A stretch of DNA of 64,000 nucleotides from Caballeronia sp. dw_276 (GCF_018449635.1 NZ_JAAVUV010000009.1:124001-188000), one strand, 5' to 3'. Shown: positions 1-9,601, numbered from the stretch's first letter. The notes: generated by a model not told the origin, from the letters alone. A program made the numbers and translations.

Positions 1-233
1 ATGTCGCGCGGCTCAGGCAAGGAGTCGAGCGCAATCCGGGCGCAGCGCAGCAACGCGCTGTCGGCGCTGTGAAAAGCCTGCACACGATCCTCCGAATTGC
101 CGGTTGCCCGCGCGCCAACCAACGCGGCTTCGAACCACGCGGCGGCGGTGACGAGCAGCATCGACGAAATCAGTAAGACAATGGGCAGCGCGATGCCGCT
201 CGAGTGCCGGCGTTGGCCGGTTCGCATCTTCAT
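1..233 (-). CDS. pilX: Type IV pilus minor pilin PilX, N-terminal part (cut by window edge)
   Basis: Only the first 77 codons are visible; the gene runs off the left end. The start ATG overlaps the pilW stop in an ATGA arrangement. The product begins MKMRTGQRRHSSGIALPIVL, followed by a hydrophobic stretch (LLISSMLLVTAAAWF), which is the PilX/PulK-type N-terminal anchor in which the usual prepilin glutamate signature is relaxed. Minor pilins of this kind prime assembly of the type IV pilus at the inner membrane. Its place as last visible gene after gspH-pilV-pilW supports the assignment. The C-terminal part cannot be judged. Confidence 0.8.
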   Translation of the reverse strand, partial: MKMRTGQRRHSSGIALPIVLLISSMLLVTAAAWFEAALVGARATGNSEDRVQAFHSADSALLRCARIALDSLPEPRD

Positions 234-1015
234 GGCTGCTCCGGTCCATTGCGCAACGCGACCCGTCTGCGAAACGCCTGCCGGACGCGGCCATCGGCAG
301 ATACAGCCGAAACACCATCGCAATCCACATAACGCGGGCGCGCCGTCGCGCTTGGCGTGTCGCCGCGCGCGAGCACGCAGACGTCCACCGCCGTGACGAA
401 CGGCCATCGGTCTTTTGAGATCGCGGCGGCATCCACGGAAAGCGGCGCACCTTGAAGCCAATAGCCAATCCTCAGCCGCTCGATGCCCTCGACCATCGGT
501 TGCCCCGTCCCCGGCTTGCCGCTGCCCTCGCAATAGAGCTCCGGCTCGACGGTCGAAGAACTGGCTTTGGCGTAGTAGCGATTCGTGATCCGCTCACCCG
601 CCGATATCTGTCCGAGGCAATCCGTTGGCGAGCCCGACGACGAAGGCCATGTCGAAATCGTATCTGCGCCGTAGCGGATCAGGATGCCGTCCGAACGGCT
701 GCTCAGTGTCTCGCACGTCGGCGCCGCGTCGCTTCCAACAGGACGACCCGAAGAGCACCCGAACAACGCCGTAGACGCGTCCGATGCATCCAGCCCCGCT
801 GGCATGAAGCGGGCCATTTGAACCTGTTGTGCGATCAGATCGAGCGCATTGCTTGCCGCCTCCCGCAGGCGGGCGCTTTCAGTTGCGCGATCGTAGGCCA
901 GCCGCTGTCCGCGATACAGCGAAATGGTCGCGATAACGATCAACATCCCGAGCGCCGCTGATATCGCGAGTTCGAGCAGCGTATGGCCGCGCTGCGTTTT
1001 CCTGGGAATCGTCAT
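230..1015 (-). CDS. pilW: Type IV pilus minor pilin PilW
   Basis: The 261-residue product starts MTIPRKTQRGHTLLELAIS. The prepilin peptidase site has G-H-T-L-L-E-L in place of the usual G-F-T-L-x-E, followed by a hydrophobic helix (ALGMLIVIATISLY). A longer in-frame start exists at 1072, but the start at 1015 overlaps the pilV stop (ATGA), as do all junctions in this operon. The C-terminal half has the Cys-containing globular domain typical of PilW (VDVCVLARG, YVDCDG). It would form part of the pilus priming complex with PilV, PilX and GspH/FimT. Confidence 0.88.
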   Translation of the reverse strand: MTIPRKTQRGHTLLELAISAALGMLIVIATISLYRGQRLAYDRATESARLREAASNALDLIAQQVQMARFMPAGLDASDASTALFGCSSGRPVGSDAAPTCETLSSRSDGILIRYGADTISTWPSSSGSPTDCLGQISAGERITNRYYAKASSSTVEPELYCEGSGKPGTGQPMVEGIERLRIGYWLQGAPLSVDAAAISKDRWPFVTAVDVCVLARGDTPSATARPRYVDCDGVSAVSADGRVRQAFRRRVALRNGPEQP

Positions 1016-1419
1016 CGTGCGAACGCCACGGTTACGCAGGCCAGCTTTGCACCGACACCGGGTTCGGCGCACGAAAGTTCATCGCCGTTACCGGATGCCG
1101 GCGAGCGCCACTTGACCACCGCGATATGCACGCCGTTGCCGCGATCCAGCACATCGATGCCACCTTCCGGCAACGCCGCTGCAGCCCGCAAGCGCCATTG
1201 CGCCACGATCGAATCGCGGTCGGCATCGCGGCGAATTCCTTCCACAACAGAATCCGCAATCGATACCGCCATCTCACGCATCACCATTGACCGCTCGTTG
1301 CGAGCAAGCCACATCTGCGCGTCGATAATGCCAAGCGCCGTTACCGCGGAAAGCGCCAGTGCGATCAACACTTCGATCAGCGAATCACCTCGATCAAACC
1401 CTCGCTTTGATGAGTTCAT
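1012..1419 (-). CDS. pilV: Type IV pilus modification protein PilV
   Basis: The 135-residue product begins MNSSKRGFDRGDSLIEVLIA, a class III signal in which G-D-S-L-I-E-V is the processing site, followed by a hydrophobic helix. This is the standard PilV pattern. The start at 1419 is chosen because it overlaps the stop of the gspH frame (1416-1418) and sits just before the leader. Its end overlaps pilW. It is a minor pilin or pilus-assembly factor at the inner membrane. Nothing is unusual apart from the damaged gene upstream. Confidence 0.88.
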   Translation of the reverse strand: MNSSKRGFDRGDSLIEVLIALALSAVTALGIIDAQMWLARNERSMVMREMAVSIADSVVEGIRRDADRDSIVAQWRLRAAAALPEGGIDVLDRGNGVHIAVVKWRSPASGNGDELSCAEPGVGAKLACVTVAFAR

Positions 1420-1960
1420 GCAGCTGCCCCGCATGCGCCCTGCGTGAGACGCGCGCGTCCGCCAGTGGCAATCCTGATACACCGGCGTCCACGCGCACCA
1501 AGCGACGCCAAAGCGCCATCTCGGGCACTGAAGTCGAAGCTGCGAAACCCGCCGATGATCTGCCCCGACGGCGGCGTGAACGAAAGCTCGCTCCCCGTTC
1601 CGCCCACGGCGACGCCGGCCAAAGCCGGTTGCATGCGCATCATCGTCCGCCCACCATCGCGATCAGCGAACAACGCCCAGCCGCATGCCCAGTCAGTCAG
1701 GCCGCCTCGCATGCTTTCCCGGACAGAAGACACGCGCGTGCGGCGTCGACGCGGCACAAGGTAATGCGCGCGCCACGCCGGATTGCTTCGGAGCGCGCGA
1801 GCGTGAGCGTGGACAACATGGCGCGCGCTCTCGCATCGACCTGATCGCGCTTGTGCCACGCGACAAACGACGGCGCGGAAAACGTCGCGACGATCGCAAT
1901 CACCGCAAGCACGACGGCAAGCTCGACCAGCGTAAAGCCGGGTGAACATCGGAAATTCAT
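1416..1960 (-). pseudogene. GspH/FimT-type minor pilin, split by a frameshift
   Basis: The N-terminal frame starts at 1960 (MNFRCSPGFTLVELAVVLAV, a good G-F-T-L-V-E prepilin site, with GAGGG six bases upstream of the ATG) and stops at 1697 after about 87 codons. A second minus-strand frame continues without a start and encodes GWALFADRDGGRTMMR, FTPPSGQ, GGFRSFDF and CIRIATGGRARL, which are hallmark GspH/FimT C-terminal motifs, ending at 1416 in an ATGA overlap with pilV. Joining the frames near 1700 gives about 180 residues, the family's normal length. One missing base around the GGCGGCCTGACT stretch explains the break. This may be a real mutation or a sequencing error. Confidence 0.8.
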
Positions 1961-2120
1961 CTGCATCCCTCATTGATTGAACCGGGCAAGCAATCAATCT
2001 AAAGAGAATTTTCCGCGTCCGCCATTAGCCGATCGGCTGAGTATCGGACGTGCAAAAGCCTCGACATACTGTCGAAACGATTACGGGTTCAATGCGAGGG
2101 GAAGGGAAATGCAGAAACGC

Positions 2121-2603
2121 TCAGCGTTTGCGGGGACTGGCTTTGCGCGGCGCGGCGCGGCGAAATTCTTCCAGCACGTCTTCGAATTCGGACACGTCTT
2201 CAAAACGCTTGTAGACCGAAGCAAAACGCACGTAGGCAATGGTGTCCAGCTGGCGCAGCTCGTTCATGACAAGCTCGCCCAGACGGTCGCTGCGAACTTC
2301 GCGTTCGCCGCTGCCCAGCAACTGGTATTCGATGCGCGCAACGGCGGCGTCGATGGCGTCAGCCGCAACCGGGCGCTTGCGCAGTGCCAGTTGCATACTC
2401 GCCACAATTTTCGCGCGATCGAACTCGGTACGGCTGCCGTCCTTTTTAACCACGGACGGCAACGCGAGCTCCACGCGTTCATACGTGGTGAAACGCTTGT
2501 CGCAGGCGGGGCAACGCCGCCGCCGGCGAATCGCCGCCCCATCTTCCGAGACACGCGAATCGGCCACTTGCGTGTCTTCGTGACGGCAGAAAGGGCAGCG
2601 CAT
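2121..2603 (-). CDS. nrdR: Transcriptional repressor NrdR
   Basis: This is a 160-residue zinc-ribbon/ATP-cone repressor of ribonucleotide reductase genes. The zinc ribbon has Cys3, Cys6, Cys31 and Cys34 ([20 protein letters not shown]), and the ATP-cone spans about residues 49-139 ([19 protein letters not shown] onward). NrdR senses ATP/dATP and binds NrdR boxes upstream of nrd operons. It lies three bases after glyA on the same strand, the usual betaproteobacterial glyA-nrdR pair, so it is probably co-transcribed from the riboswitch-controlled glyA promoter. Length and motifs are normal. Confidence 0.97.
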   Translation of the reverse strand: MRCPFCRHEDTQVADSRVSEDGAAIRRRRRCPACDKRFTTYERVELALPSVVKKDGSRTEFDRAKIVASMQLALRKRPVAADAIDAAVARIEYQLLGSGEREVRSDRLGELVMNELRQLDTIAYVRFASVYKRFEDVSEFEDVLEEFRRAAPRKASPRKR

Positions 2604-2606
2604 GGC

Positions 2607-3854
2607 TTAGCCGTACACCGGGAATTGCTTGGTCAACGCAGCGACCTTCGCGCGCACGCGCTCGAGGTTCGCTTCGTCTTCCGGCGCATCCAGCACGTCG
2701 GCAATCAGGTTTCCGACCTGCTCGGCCTCTGCCACGCCGAAACCGCGCGTGGTCATGGCAGGCGAGCCAAGACGCACGCCGCTGGTCACGAACGGCTTTT
2801 CCGGATCGTTCGGAATGGCGTTCTTGTTGACCGTGATATGCGCCTTGCCGAGCGCAGCTTCCGCTGCCTTGCCGGTGATGTGCTTCGCGCGCAGATCGAC
2901 CAGCATCACGTGGCTTTCGGTGCGTCCCGAGACGATCCGCAATCCGCGTTCGACCAGCGTTTCGGCCAGGACACGGGCGTTGTCGACCACCTGTTGCTGA
3001 TACGTCTTGAATTCCGGCGACAGCGCTTCCTTGAACGCGACTGCCTTGCCGGCAATCACGTGCATCAGCGGACCGCCTTGAATGCCTGGGAAGATAGCCG
3101 AGTTGATCTGCTTCTCGTATTCGGCTTTCATCAAGATCACGCCGCCGCGCGGGCCACGCAGGCTCTTGTGCGTCGTGGTCGTGACGAAATCGGCGAAAGG
3201 CACCGGGTTCGGATAAACGCCGGCCGCGATCAGACCGGCGTAGTGCGCCATGTCGACCATGAAATAGGCGCCAACGCTCTTCGCAATCTTCGACAAGCGC
3301 TCGAAATCGATCTTCAGCGCGAAAGCCGAAGCGCCTGCCACGATCAGCTTCGGCTTGTGTTCGCGGGCGAGCTCTTCGGTCTTGTCGTAGTCGATGTCTT
3401 CAGCTTCGTTCAGGCCATAGCTGACCACGTTGAACCATTTGCCCGACATGTTCACGGGCGAACCGTGCGTCAGGTGACCACCTTCGGCCAGGCTCATGCC
3501 CATGATGGTGTCGCCAGGTTTCAGCATGGCGAAGAACACGCCCTGATTGGCCTGCGAACCGGAATTCGGCTGCACGTTTGCTGCTTCGGCGCCAAAAAGT
3601 TGCTTTACGCGATCAATTGCCAGTTGCTCGACCACGTCTACGTACTCGCAGCCGCCGTAGTAACGCTTTCCCGGATAGCCTTCGGCGTACTTGTTCGTCA
3701 GTTGCGAGCCTTGCGCGGCCATGACTGCCGGGCTCGTGTAGTTTTCCGACGCGATCAGCTCGATGTGATCTTCCTGACGGGTATTTTCCTTCTCGATCGC
3801 TGCAAACAATTCCGGATCGACTTGGGCGATGGTGCTTTTAGCTCTATCAAACAT
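2607..3854 (-). CDS. glyA: Serine hydroxymethyltransferase
   Basis: This 415-residue PLP enzyme converts serine and tetrahydrofolate to glycine and 5,10-methylene-tetrahydrofolate in the cytoplasm. The PLP-lysine motif [14 protein letters not shown] is present, as are the N-terminal signature [12 protein letters not shown] and the sugar-like loop [12 protein letters not shown]. Full length is normal for the family. The long leader carries a ZTP riboswitch (4018-4112, minus), which ties expression to purine precursor and folate status. There is no strong Shine-Dalgarno directly before the ATG. Confidence 0.98.
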   Translation of the reverse strand: MFDRAKSTIAQVDPELFAAIEKENTRQEDHIELIASENYTSPAVMAAQGSQLTNKYAEGYPGKRYYGGCEYVDVVEQLAIDRVKQLFGAEAANVQPNSGSQANQGVFFAMLKPGDTIMGMSLAEGGHLTHGSPVNMSGKWFNVVSYGLNEAEDIDYDKTEELAREHKPKLIVAGASAFALKIDFERLSKIAKSVGAYFMVDMAHYAGLIAAGVYPNPVPFADFVTTTTHKSLRGPRGGVILMKAEYEKQINSAIFPGIQGGPLMHVIAGKAVAFKEALSPEFKTYQQQVVDNARVLAETLVERGLRIVSGRTESHVMLVDLRAKHITGKAAEAALGKAHITVNKNAIPNDPEKPFVTSGVRLGSPAMTTRGFGVAEAEQVGNLIADVLDAPEDEANLERVRAKVAALTKQFPVYG

Positions 3855-4017
3855 ACGTTTTCCGTTGAATGGGTGTCAGTTGACCGGATCGCGCGTGCGC
3901 AAAATGTCTGCGCCGCGAGAGCGCGAAGCACGATGGGTCCAGGCGAGGCGGAAGAGAGACGCTCCGTTTACGCGAGACGGACAGCCACCAGCAACGCAAC
4001 ACATGCGTGCGGATCTC

Positions 4018-4112
4018 AGCTGCCCAGGCGAACGGCAAAACGGCACCCTGCGCTTCCCGGTGGGTTAATCCACCTTGGACCCGAAGATCCTTGTCGCCAG
4101 TTACGCAGGGCT
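4018..4112 (-). promoter_or_regulatory. ZTP riboswitch (pfl motif) in the glyA leader
   Basis: Read on the minus strand, the element has P1 arms CCCTGCG (4104-4110) and CGCAGGG (4046-4052). Inside P1 are the conserved TAACTGGCGA segment, a small hairpin with GGTGG/CCACC arms, and CCGGGAAGC. The 3' pseudoknot domain is TGCCG...CGCCTGGGCA, ending near 4021. These are the diagnostic conserved blocks of the ZTP/ZMP aptamer, a class known upstream of folate and purine genes including glyA. About 165 bases separate it from the glyA ATG; I did not resolve the expression platform (terminator or masking of the start). Confidence 0.88.
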
Positions 4113-4409
4113 GGAGCGCCCTAGTTTAATGGGGCGTCCGAGATTAGGCAACAGCTGCTAAACACTTGAAATTGCTCGGTTCTATCAGGTCGCCCGTTGG
4201 CGAAACCGTCATTCGCAGGTGGTCGGGCACCAAATTTGCCTGCGGCGAGCGCCGCGAACAGGTTTGATGAGGAAAAAGGAAATGACAGCTGACAACTTGC
4301 CGCGCCGCATCAATGGAAGTACGCTGTCCGGCTTTCCCGCGCGCGCTCGGGCGCGGCGCGACCTGACCTTTCCGCAACCTGAACGCAACCTGACAACGGG
4401 AATCCGCAC

Positions 4410-5156
4410 ATGATCGTATTTGTCACTGGCGCTTCCGCCGGCTTCGGCGCCGCCATCGCCCGTACGTTTGTAAAAGGCGGCCATCGCGTCATTGCCACGG
4501 CGCGCCGCAAAGACCGGCTTCTGGAATTGTCGAAGGAACTCGGTGAAGCACTTTTGCCCGTCGAACTCGATGTCCGCGACGAAGCTGCCATCAAGTCCGT
4601 CACGGCCGGCCTGCCGGCTGAATTCGCCGATATCGATGTGCTCGTGAACAACGCCGGACTGGCGCTCGGCCTGGAGCCGGCACAGCGCGCGAGCCTCGAT
4701 GACTGGAACAACATGATCGATACGAACTGTAAAGGTCTAGTCACAGTCACGCATGCCTTGTTGCCCGGCATGGTCGAGCGCAATCGGGGTCACGTGTTCA
4801 ACCTGAGTTCGGTTGCGGCTACCTACCCGTACGCCGGCGGCAACGTATATGGCGCAACCAAGGCGTTCGTGCGTCAGTTCAGCCTGAACATGCGCGCCGA
4901 CTTGGCCGGAACGGCGTTGCGCGTGACGGATATCGAGCCAGGATTGTGTGGCGGGACCGAATTCTCGAACGTGCGCTTCAAGGGCGACGACGCGAAGGCG
5001 GCGAATGTCTATAAAGATGTGCAGCCGCTGACGGCCGAGGATATCGCCGACGCCATCTACTGGATCGCCACGTTGCCGGCTCACGTGAACATCAATGCCA
5101 TCGAAATGATGCCGGTCGCGCAATCGTTCGGCGGGTTGAGTATTCATCGCGGCTGA
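4410..5156 (+). CDS. YdfG-like short-chain dehydrogenase (NADP-dependent 3-hydroxy acid type)
   Basis: This 248-residue classical SDR has the NADP-binding motif TGASAGFG at residues 6-13, with ARRKDR after the second strand favouring NADP. NNAG lies at 80-83 and the catalytic Ser134, Tyr147 and Lys151 are present (NLSSV, YGATK). The C-terminal region (IEPGLCGGTEFSNVRFKGD, ADAIYWIATLPAHVNIN) closely follows E. coli YdfG, which oxidises L-allo-threonine and reduces malonic semialdehyde. It is transcribed divergently from glyA. The physiological substrate is inferred only from family resemblance. Confidence 0.88.
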   Translation: MIVFVTGASAGFGAAIARTFVKGGHRVIATARRKDRLLELSKELGEALLPVELDVRDEAAIKSVTAGLPAEFADIDVLVNNAGLALGLEPAQRASLDDWNNMIDTNCKGLVTVTHALLPGMVERNRGHVFNLSSVAATYPYAGGNVYGATKAFVRQFSLNMRADLAGTALRVTDIEPGLCGGTEFSNVRFKGDDAKAANVYKDVQPLTAEDIADAIYWIATLPAHVNINAIEMMPVAQSFGGLSIHRG

Positions 5157-5272
5157 ATGAGCGCCGCTGCCCGGCAACGACTTCGATGAAACCAATCGTA
5201 AGTTGTTGCCTGGAAACAGCAAATTACAGCGCGTTTCGGCGGCGGGTTTACAGCTTCCGGTAAAATGCGTGG

Positions 5273-5761
5273 ATGAATATGTCAACCAGCGAGCATCAAC
5301 CGGCGACCGGCCCTTTGACTTTCGACTGGCCGCTGCGGGTCTACTACGAAGACACCGACGCCGGCGGCATCGTCTTCTACGCGAACTACCTGAAGTTCTT
5401 CGAACGGGCGCGCACCGAGTGGCTGCGCGCGTGCGGTATCGATCAACGCAAGCTGTCCGAGTCAGATGGCGTATTGTTCGTCGTCAAGCGAACGGCGGTG
5501 GAATATTCGGCGCCCGCGCGGCTCGACGATGTTCTTCATGTGGTGAGCAGGATCGAGCGTATTGGACGGGCATCGGTGGATTTTCACCAGGAAGCGTGGC
5601 GCGACGGCGTGTTGCTGGCGGCCGGTGAGATCCGGGTCGCGTCGGTCAGTCTCGAATCCATTCGCCCCGTGGGAATTCCCGCGTCGGTGCTGGCTGGACT
5701 GCGCGGCGGTCCACGTGCAGGATGCGCGTCAACCGTGCCGACACCAATATCGTTTAAATAA
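5273..5761 (+). CDS. ybgC: Tol-Pal-associated acyl-CoA thioesterase YbgC
   Basis: This 162-residue hotdog-fold thioesterase has the family signature VYYEDTDAGGIVFYANYLKF near residues 23-42; the second Asp of EDTD is the catalytic residue. YbgC hydrolyses short acyl-CoA or acyl-ACP thioesters at the cytoplasmic face and is regularly the first gene of the tol-pal operon, as here before tolQ. Two in-frame ATGs (5273 and 5279) could both serve, and neither has a strong Shine-Dalgarno. The C-terminal tail of about 20 residues after the core is not conserved. Confidence 0.93.
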   Translation: MNMSTSEHQPATGPLTFDWPLRVYYEDTDAGGIVFYANYLKFFERARTEWLRACGIDQRKLSESDGVLFVVKRTAVEYSAPARLDDVLHVVSRIERIGRASVDFHQEAWRDGVLLAAGEIRVASVSLESIRPVGIPASVLAGLRGGPRAGCASTVPTPISFK

Positions 5762-5941
5762 CCTTGTTCAGAAAAATCCTATGTAGACAAAGCATCTTTG
5801 ACTCCATCCAGACCTGAACTGAATAGAGCCTGCGGGATTTTTCGCACGCAAGCACAGCAGCACCGAGCGCACTCCGGCGCTAACGATTTTCCTGACCGGA
5901 ACCAACTCGGACGCCCCTTTGGGACGTAACAGCGGACTTTT

Positions 5942-6619
5942 ATGAACACTACACAAGACCTGTCGATCGTTTCTCTCGTCATTCATGCCAGCCTGTTGGC
6001 TCAGGCCGTCATGGCGCTGTTGCTGATACTGTCGTTGTTGTCGTGGACGTACATCATTCGTAAATGGTTCGCCATCCGGCGCGCCCGCGCTCAGACCGAG
6101 CGCTTCGAACGCGATTTCTGGTCGGGCGGCGACCTGCAGGCGCTGTATCAAAGCGCGGCGAACAACCGTCACACCATCGGCGCACTGGAACGGATCTTCG
6201 AGTCCGGCATGCGCGAATTCCTGAAGGGCAAAGAACGCCGCATGAACGATCCGGCCGCCATTCTCGACGGTTCCCGCCGCGCCATGCGCGCCGCGTTCCA
6301 GCGTGAAATGGACGGGCTGGAGGTCAATCTCGCGTTTCTCGCATCGGTCGGCTCAGTCAGCCCGTATATTGGTTTGTTCGGCACGGTCTGGGGGATCATG
6401 AACTCTTTCCGCGGCCTCGCCAACGTACAACAAGCAACACTTGCCAACGTCGCGCCGGGTATAGCCGAAGCGCTCGTGGCAACGGCAATTGGCCTGTTCG
6501 CCGCAATTCCTGCCGTGGTCGCCTACAACCGCTACGCACACGATATCGACCGCCTCGCGATCCGCTTCGAAACGTTTATCGAAGAGTTCTCGAACATCTT
6601 GCAGCGCCAGGCTCACTAA
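5942..6619 (+). CDS. tolQ: Tol-Pal proton channel subunit TolQ
   Basis: This 225-residue MotA/TolQ/ExbB-type inner-membrane protein has TM1 at about 17-40 (LLAQAVMALLLILSLLSWTY), a long cytoplasmic loop, and TM2/TM3 in the C-terminal half (VGSVSPYIGLFGTVWGIM; ALVATAIGLFAAIPAVVAY). With TolR it forms the proton-motive-force-driven motor that energises TolA. The GLFGTVWGIM and AIPAVVAYN motifs are diagnostic. The 180-base gap before it holds no other gene; tolR follows with an overlapping AAGGAG ribosome site. Confidence 0.97.
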   Translation: MNTTQDLSIVSLVIHASLLAQAVMALLLILSLLSWTYIIRKWFAIRRARAQTERFERDFWSGGDLQALYQSAANNRHTIGALERIFESGMREFLKGKERRMNDPAAILDGSRRAMRAAFQREMDGLEVNLAFLASVGSVSPYIGLFGTVWGIMNSFRGLANVQQATLANVAPGIAEALVATAIGLFAAIPAVVAYNRYAHDIDRLAIRFETFIEEFSNILQRQAH

Positions 6620-6629
6620 GGAGTTCAGA

Positions 6630-7076
6630 ATGGCCGGAGGTCCAATGCGTTCCAGCATGCGCGGCAGTTCAAGGCGCGCCATGTCCGACATCAACGTCGT
6701 GCCGTACATCGACGTGATGCTCGTGTTGCTCGTCATTTTCATGGTGACCGCCCCGCTCGTCTCGCCGTCCATCATCAACCTGCCGACGGTCGGCAACGCC
6801 GCGCCGCAAGAGCAAACACCGCCGGTCGTGGTCAATATCAAGGCCGACGGCAGCATGAACGTGCGCTACAAGGAAGACGGCGGCGCGGCGCAACAGCAGA
6901 ACATGTCGAAGTCGGAACTCAATGACTTCGTGCTGAACCGGCAGGAATCGCATCCGGATCAGCCGGTCGTGATCGCCGCCGACAAAACCGTGAAGTACGA
7001 AGTCGTAATGAACGTGATGTCCGACATGAAAGCGCGCGGCGTCAAACGAGTCGGATTGTTAGTCAAATCGCAATGA
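6630..7076 (+). CDS. tolR: Tol-Pal motor subunit TolR
   Basis: This 148-residue ExbD/TolR protein has a short cytoplasmic N-terminus, then MSDINVVPYIDVMLVLLVIF, whose Asp in the single transmembrane helix is the proton carrier, and a periplasmic domain. The frame is open further upstream, but the start at 6630 is set by AAGGAG at 6618-6623 and by family alignment (MAGGPMRSSMRG). It ends in an overlap with tolA (start 7073). It works with TolQ to drive TolA during outer-membrane constriction. Confidence 0.96.
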   Translation: MAGGPMRSSMRGSSRRAMSDINVVPYIDVMLVLLVIFMVTAPLVSPSIINLPTVGNAAPQEQTPPVVVNIKADGSMNVRYKEDGGAAQQQNMSKSELNDFVLNRQESHPDQPVVIAADKTVKYEVVMNVMSDMKARGVKRVGLLVKSQ

Positions 7077-8170
7077 TGAATCGGCAGCCCAGCGGGAACC
7101 CTGGCGCGCGGACCAGCGCGCGCCCCATCCGTCCGCCGCGTGAGCGCGGCACATGGAAGGCGTTCGCGCTCGCCGCGTTGATGCACGTGCTGCTCGGCAT
7201 CCTGCTGTATCACGGCGTGAACTGGCAGAACAACACGCCGGCCGGCGCGGAAGCCGAACTGTGGACGGATATTCCGGATTTGTCGGCGCCTACGCCGCGC
7301 ATCGCCCCGCCGCCCGCGCCTCCGGTGAGGGTACAGCCCGCGCCGCCACCGGCGAAGGACGAAGAGGCTGACATCGCGTTGCAGGAAAAAAAGCGCAAGC
7401 AGGAAGCAGCGGCGCGCGCCGCGCAGCTCGCCGAGCAACAGCGCGCCCAGCAACAGGCCGAGCAGGAAGCCGAGGCCAAGCGCCAGCAGCTCGCGGCACA
7501 ACAAGCGGCGCAGCAAGCTGCTGCGGCGTCAAAAGCCGCTCAGGATAAGCAGAAACAGGCCGATAAGCAGAAGCAGCTCGCCCAGCAGAAGCTCGATCAG
7601 CAGAAAGCGGCGCAGCAGGCCAAGGAAAAGCAGGCTGAGGCTGAGAAGGCCGACCAGCAGAAGGAACAAGCTGACGCAAAAGCGAAGGCGCAAGCTGATG
7701 CCAAGGCCCAAGCCGAAAAGGCTCAAGCTGAGGCGAAGGCCAAAGCCAAGGCCCAGGCCGACGCGCAAGCCAAGGCCAAGCTCGACAAGGAACGCAGCGC
7801 GCGGCTCGCCGCATTGCAAGGTCAGGCGGGTGGCGGCACGAATTCGAGCGGCGACGGCCTGGCCAAGAGTGGTACGGGCAGTGGCGCGGGCGGAACGGCG
7901 ACATCGGCGGGATATGCCGAGAAGGTGCAGCGTCGAGTGCGCCCGAATATCGTGTGGGCTGGAGAAACGGCGGGACTGGAAACCGTGGTCGCGGTGCGTT
8001 GTTCGCCGACCGGAACGTTGTTATCGGCGACTATTCGACGTTCGAGCGGCAACGAGCAATGGGACGAAGCCGCGTTGCGCGCGGTCCAGCGCTCGGACCC
8101 GATGCCCGTCGATACCAACGGGCAAGCGCCTTCCGCATTCACGATCACCCTGCGCCCGGCGGGCGGCTGA
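7073..8170 (+). CDS. tolA: Cell envelope integrity protein TolA
   Basis: The 365-residue product has a cytoplasmic tail rich in Arg and Pro, one transmembrane helix near residues 27-45 (AFALAALMHVLLGILLY), a proline-rich link, and a very long Ala/Lys/Gln-rich helix at about 95-250 that spans the periplasm. A TolA/TonB-type C-terminal domain follows (YAEKVQRRVRPNIVW, ETVVAVRCSPTGTLLSA, WDEAALRAVQRSDPMP). It links TolQR to TolB and Pal. The start overlaps the tolR stop. The low-complexity helix is biased toward AQ and AK repeats, normal for the family. Confidence 0.96.
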   Translation: MMNRQPSGNPGARTSARPIRPPRERGTWKAFALAALMHVLLGILLYHGVNWQNNTPAGAEAELWTDIPDLSAPTPRIAPPPAPPVRVQPAPPPAKDEEADIALQEKKRKQEAAARAAQLAEQQRAQQQAEQEAEAKRQQLAAQQAAQQAAAASKAAQDKQKQADKQKQLAQQKLDQQKAAQQAKEKQAEAEKADQQKEQADAKAKAQADAKAQAEKAQAEAKAKAKAQADAQAKAKLDKERSARLAALQGQAGGGTNSSGDGLAKSGTGSGAGGTATSAGYAEKVQRRVRPNIVWAGETAGLETVVAVRCSPTGTLLSATIRRSSGNEQWDEAALRAVQRSDPMPVDTNGQAPSAFTITLRPAGG

Positions 8171-8305
8171 TGGGATTTGATGGCGCGGTGAAACATTTTT
8201 GGGACGTTCGGACCCATCGTGTGAAGATTGGGAACGAATTGTGCGATTGGCGGTCTGTTGTGCAGCCGTCAATAGTTTAAATACTGCTTTTTTGGAATCA
8301 GATAC

Positions 8306-9601
8306 ATGAGTTTGATGACGAAGCTTGGCCTGAAAACGCTTGTAGCCTCCTGCCTGATCGCGGCGGGAACCTCCGCTGCACAGGCGCAGCTGAACGTGCT
8401 CGTGACTGGCGTAGGTTCGACTCAGTTTCCTATCGCCACCGCAACTTTCGCTAACGAAGCGAATTCGCCGCAGCAGGTCAGCGCGATCATCCGTCAGGAT
8501 TTGCAGCGCAGCGGGAAGTTCACGAATGTCGACGCGGGCGGCACGCCGGTATCGGAAACGGATTCTGTCGATCTCGGCAGCTGGAAGGCCAAGGGCGCGG
8601 ATGCTTTCGTGTCGGGCAGCGTGACGAAGCTGCCGAACGGCCAGTTCGAAGTGCGCTTCCGCCTGTATGACACGGTCAAGCAGGAAAGTCTCGGCGGCCT
8701 CTCGCTCGTCAGCCCGGAAAGCGGCCTGCGCATGAGCGCGCACAAGGTTGCCGACTACATTTATGCAAAGTTGCTCGGCGGGCGCGGCGTGTTTGCGACA
8801 CGGCTTTCCTACGTGATCAAGACCGGCGGGCGTTACCAATTGCAGATTTCCGACTCCGACGGCCAGGACGCGCGCATTGCGCTCTCCAGCCCCGAGCCGA
8901 TCATCTCGCCGGCCTGGTCGCCTGACGGCACCAAGGTGGCGTATGTTTCTTTCGAAAAGAAAAAGCCCGTGGTCTATATCCACGATTTGCCGACGGGCAA
9001 ACGCGTGATCGTATCGAATCAGAAGGGCAATAACAGTGCACCGGCGTGGTCGCCGGACGGCCGCAGGCTCGCGGTCGCCCTTTCCACCACCGGCAACACG
9101 CAGATTTTCCAGGTGAACGCAGACGGCAGCGGTTTGCGCCGCCTGACGACGGGCAGCTCGATCGACACCGAGCCGGCTTACTCTCCCGATGGCAATTCGA
9201 TTTATTTCACGAGCGACCGAGGCGGCGCGCCCCAGATTTACAAGATGTCGGCGAACGGCGAAAGCGCCGGCACGGCACAGCGCGTCACATTCACGGGCAG
9301 CTACAACACCAGCCCGCGTGTGAGCCCGGACGGCAAGCAAGTCGCGTACATTTCGCGCGTTGGCGGCGGCTTCAAGCTGTATCTGCTGGACCTTGCGTCC
9401 GGTACAGCAACAGGCCTGACCGACACCACGCATGACGAATCGCCCAGCTTCGCGGCGAATGGTCAGTACATCCTCTACGCCACCCAGGTGAACGGGCGTG
9501 GCGTGTTGGCAGCCGTGTCGACCGACGGTCGTACGCGGCAAGTCTTGTCGCTTCAGGGGGGCAGCGTACGCGAGCCGTCCTGGGGTCCGTTCATGCAGTA
9601 A
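8306..9601 (+). CDS. tolB: Tol-Pal periplasmic beta-propeller TolB
   Basis: The 431-residue periplasmic protein has a cleavable signal peptide (about 1-28, ending AAQAQ), an N-terminal alpha/beta domain to about residue 165, and a six-bladed propeller with repeated WSPDG, YSPDG and VSPDG motifs. TolB binds Pal and TolA at the outer membrane and controls Pal mobility during division. It follows tolA by 135 bases and precedes pal by 44 bases. Length and repeats are as expected. Confidence 0.97.
   Translation: MSLMTKLGLKTLVASCLIAAGTSAAQAQLNVLVTGVGSTQFPIATATFANEANSPQQVSAIIRQDLQRSGKFTNVDAGGTPVSETDSVDLGSWKAKGADAFVSGSVTKLPNGQFEVRFRLYDTVKQESLGGLSLVSPESGLRMSAHKVADYIYAKLLGGRGVFATRLSYVIKTGGRYQLQISDSDGQDARIALSSPEPIISPAWSPDGTKVAYVSFEKKKPVVYIHDLPTGKRVIVSNQKGNNSAPAWSPDGRRLAVALSTTGNTQIFQVNADGSGLRRLTTGSSIDTEPAYSPDGNSIYFTSDRGGAPQIYKMSANGESAGTAQRVTFTGSYNTSPRVSPDGKQVAYISRVGGGFKLYLLDLASGTATGLTDTTHDESPSFAANGQYILYATQVNGRGVLAAVSTDGRTRQVLSLQGGSVREPSWGPFMQ

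Noticed and set aside
1977..4124. A very long plus-strand open frame (715 codons) opposite nrdR and glyA
   Set aside because: It is the antisense shadow of two clearly conserved minus-strand genes in high-GC DNA; its product is rich in His, Arg and Ala with no domain.
7290..7904. Minus-strand open frames across the tolA repeat region
   Set aside because: They arise from the low-complexity Ala/Lys/Gln repeat read in reverse and give Leu/Arg/Pro-rich nonsense.
8021..9541. A 506-codon minus-strand open frame opposite tolB
   Set aside because: It mirrors the GC-biased codons of tolB; no motif, start site or operon context supports it.
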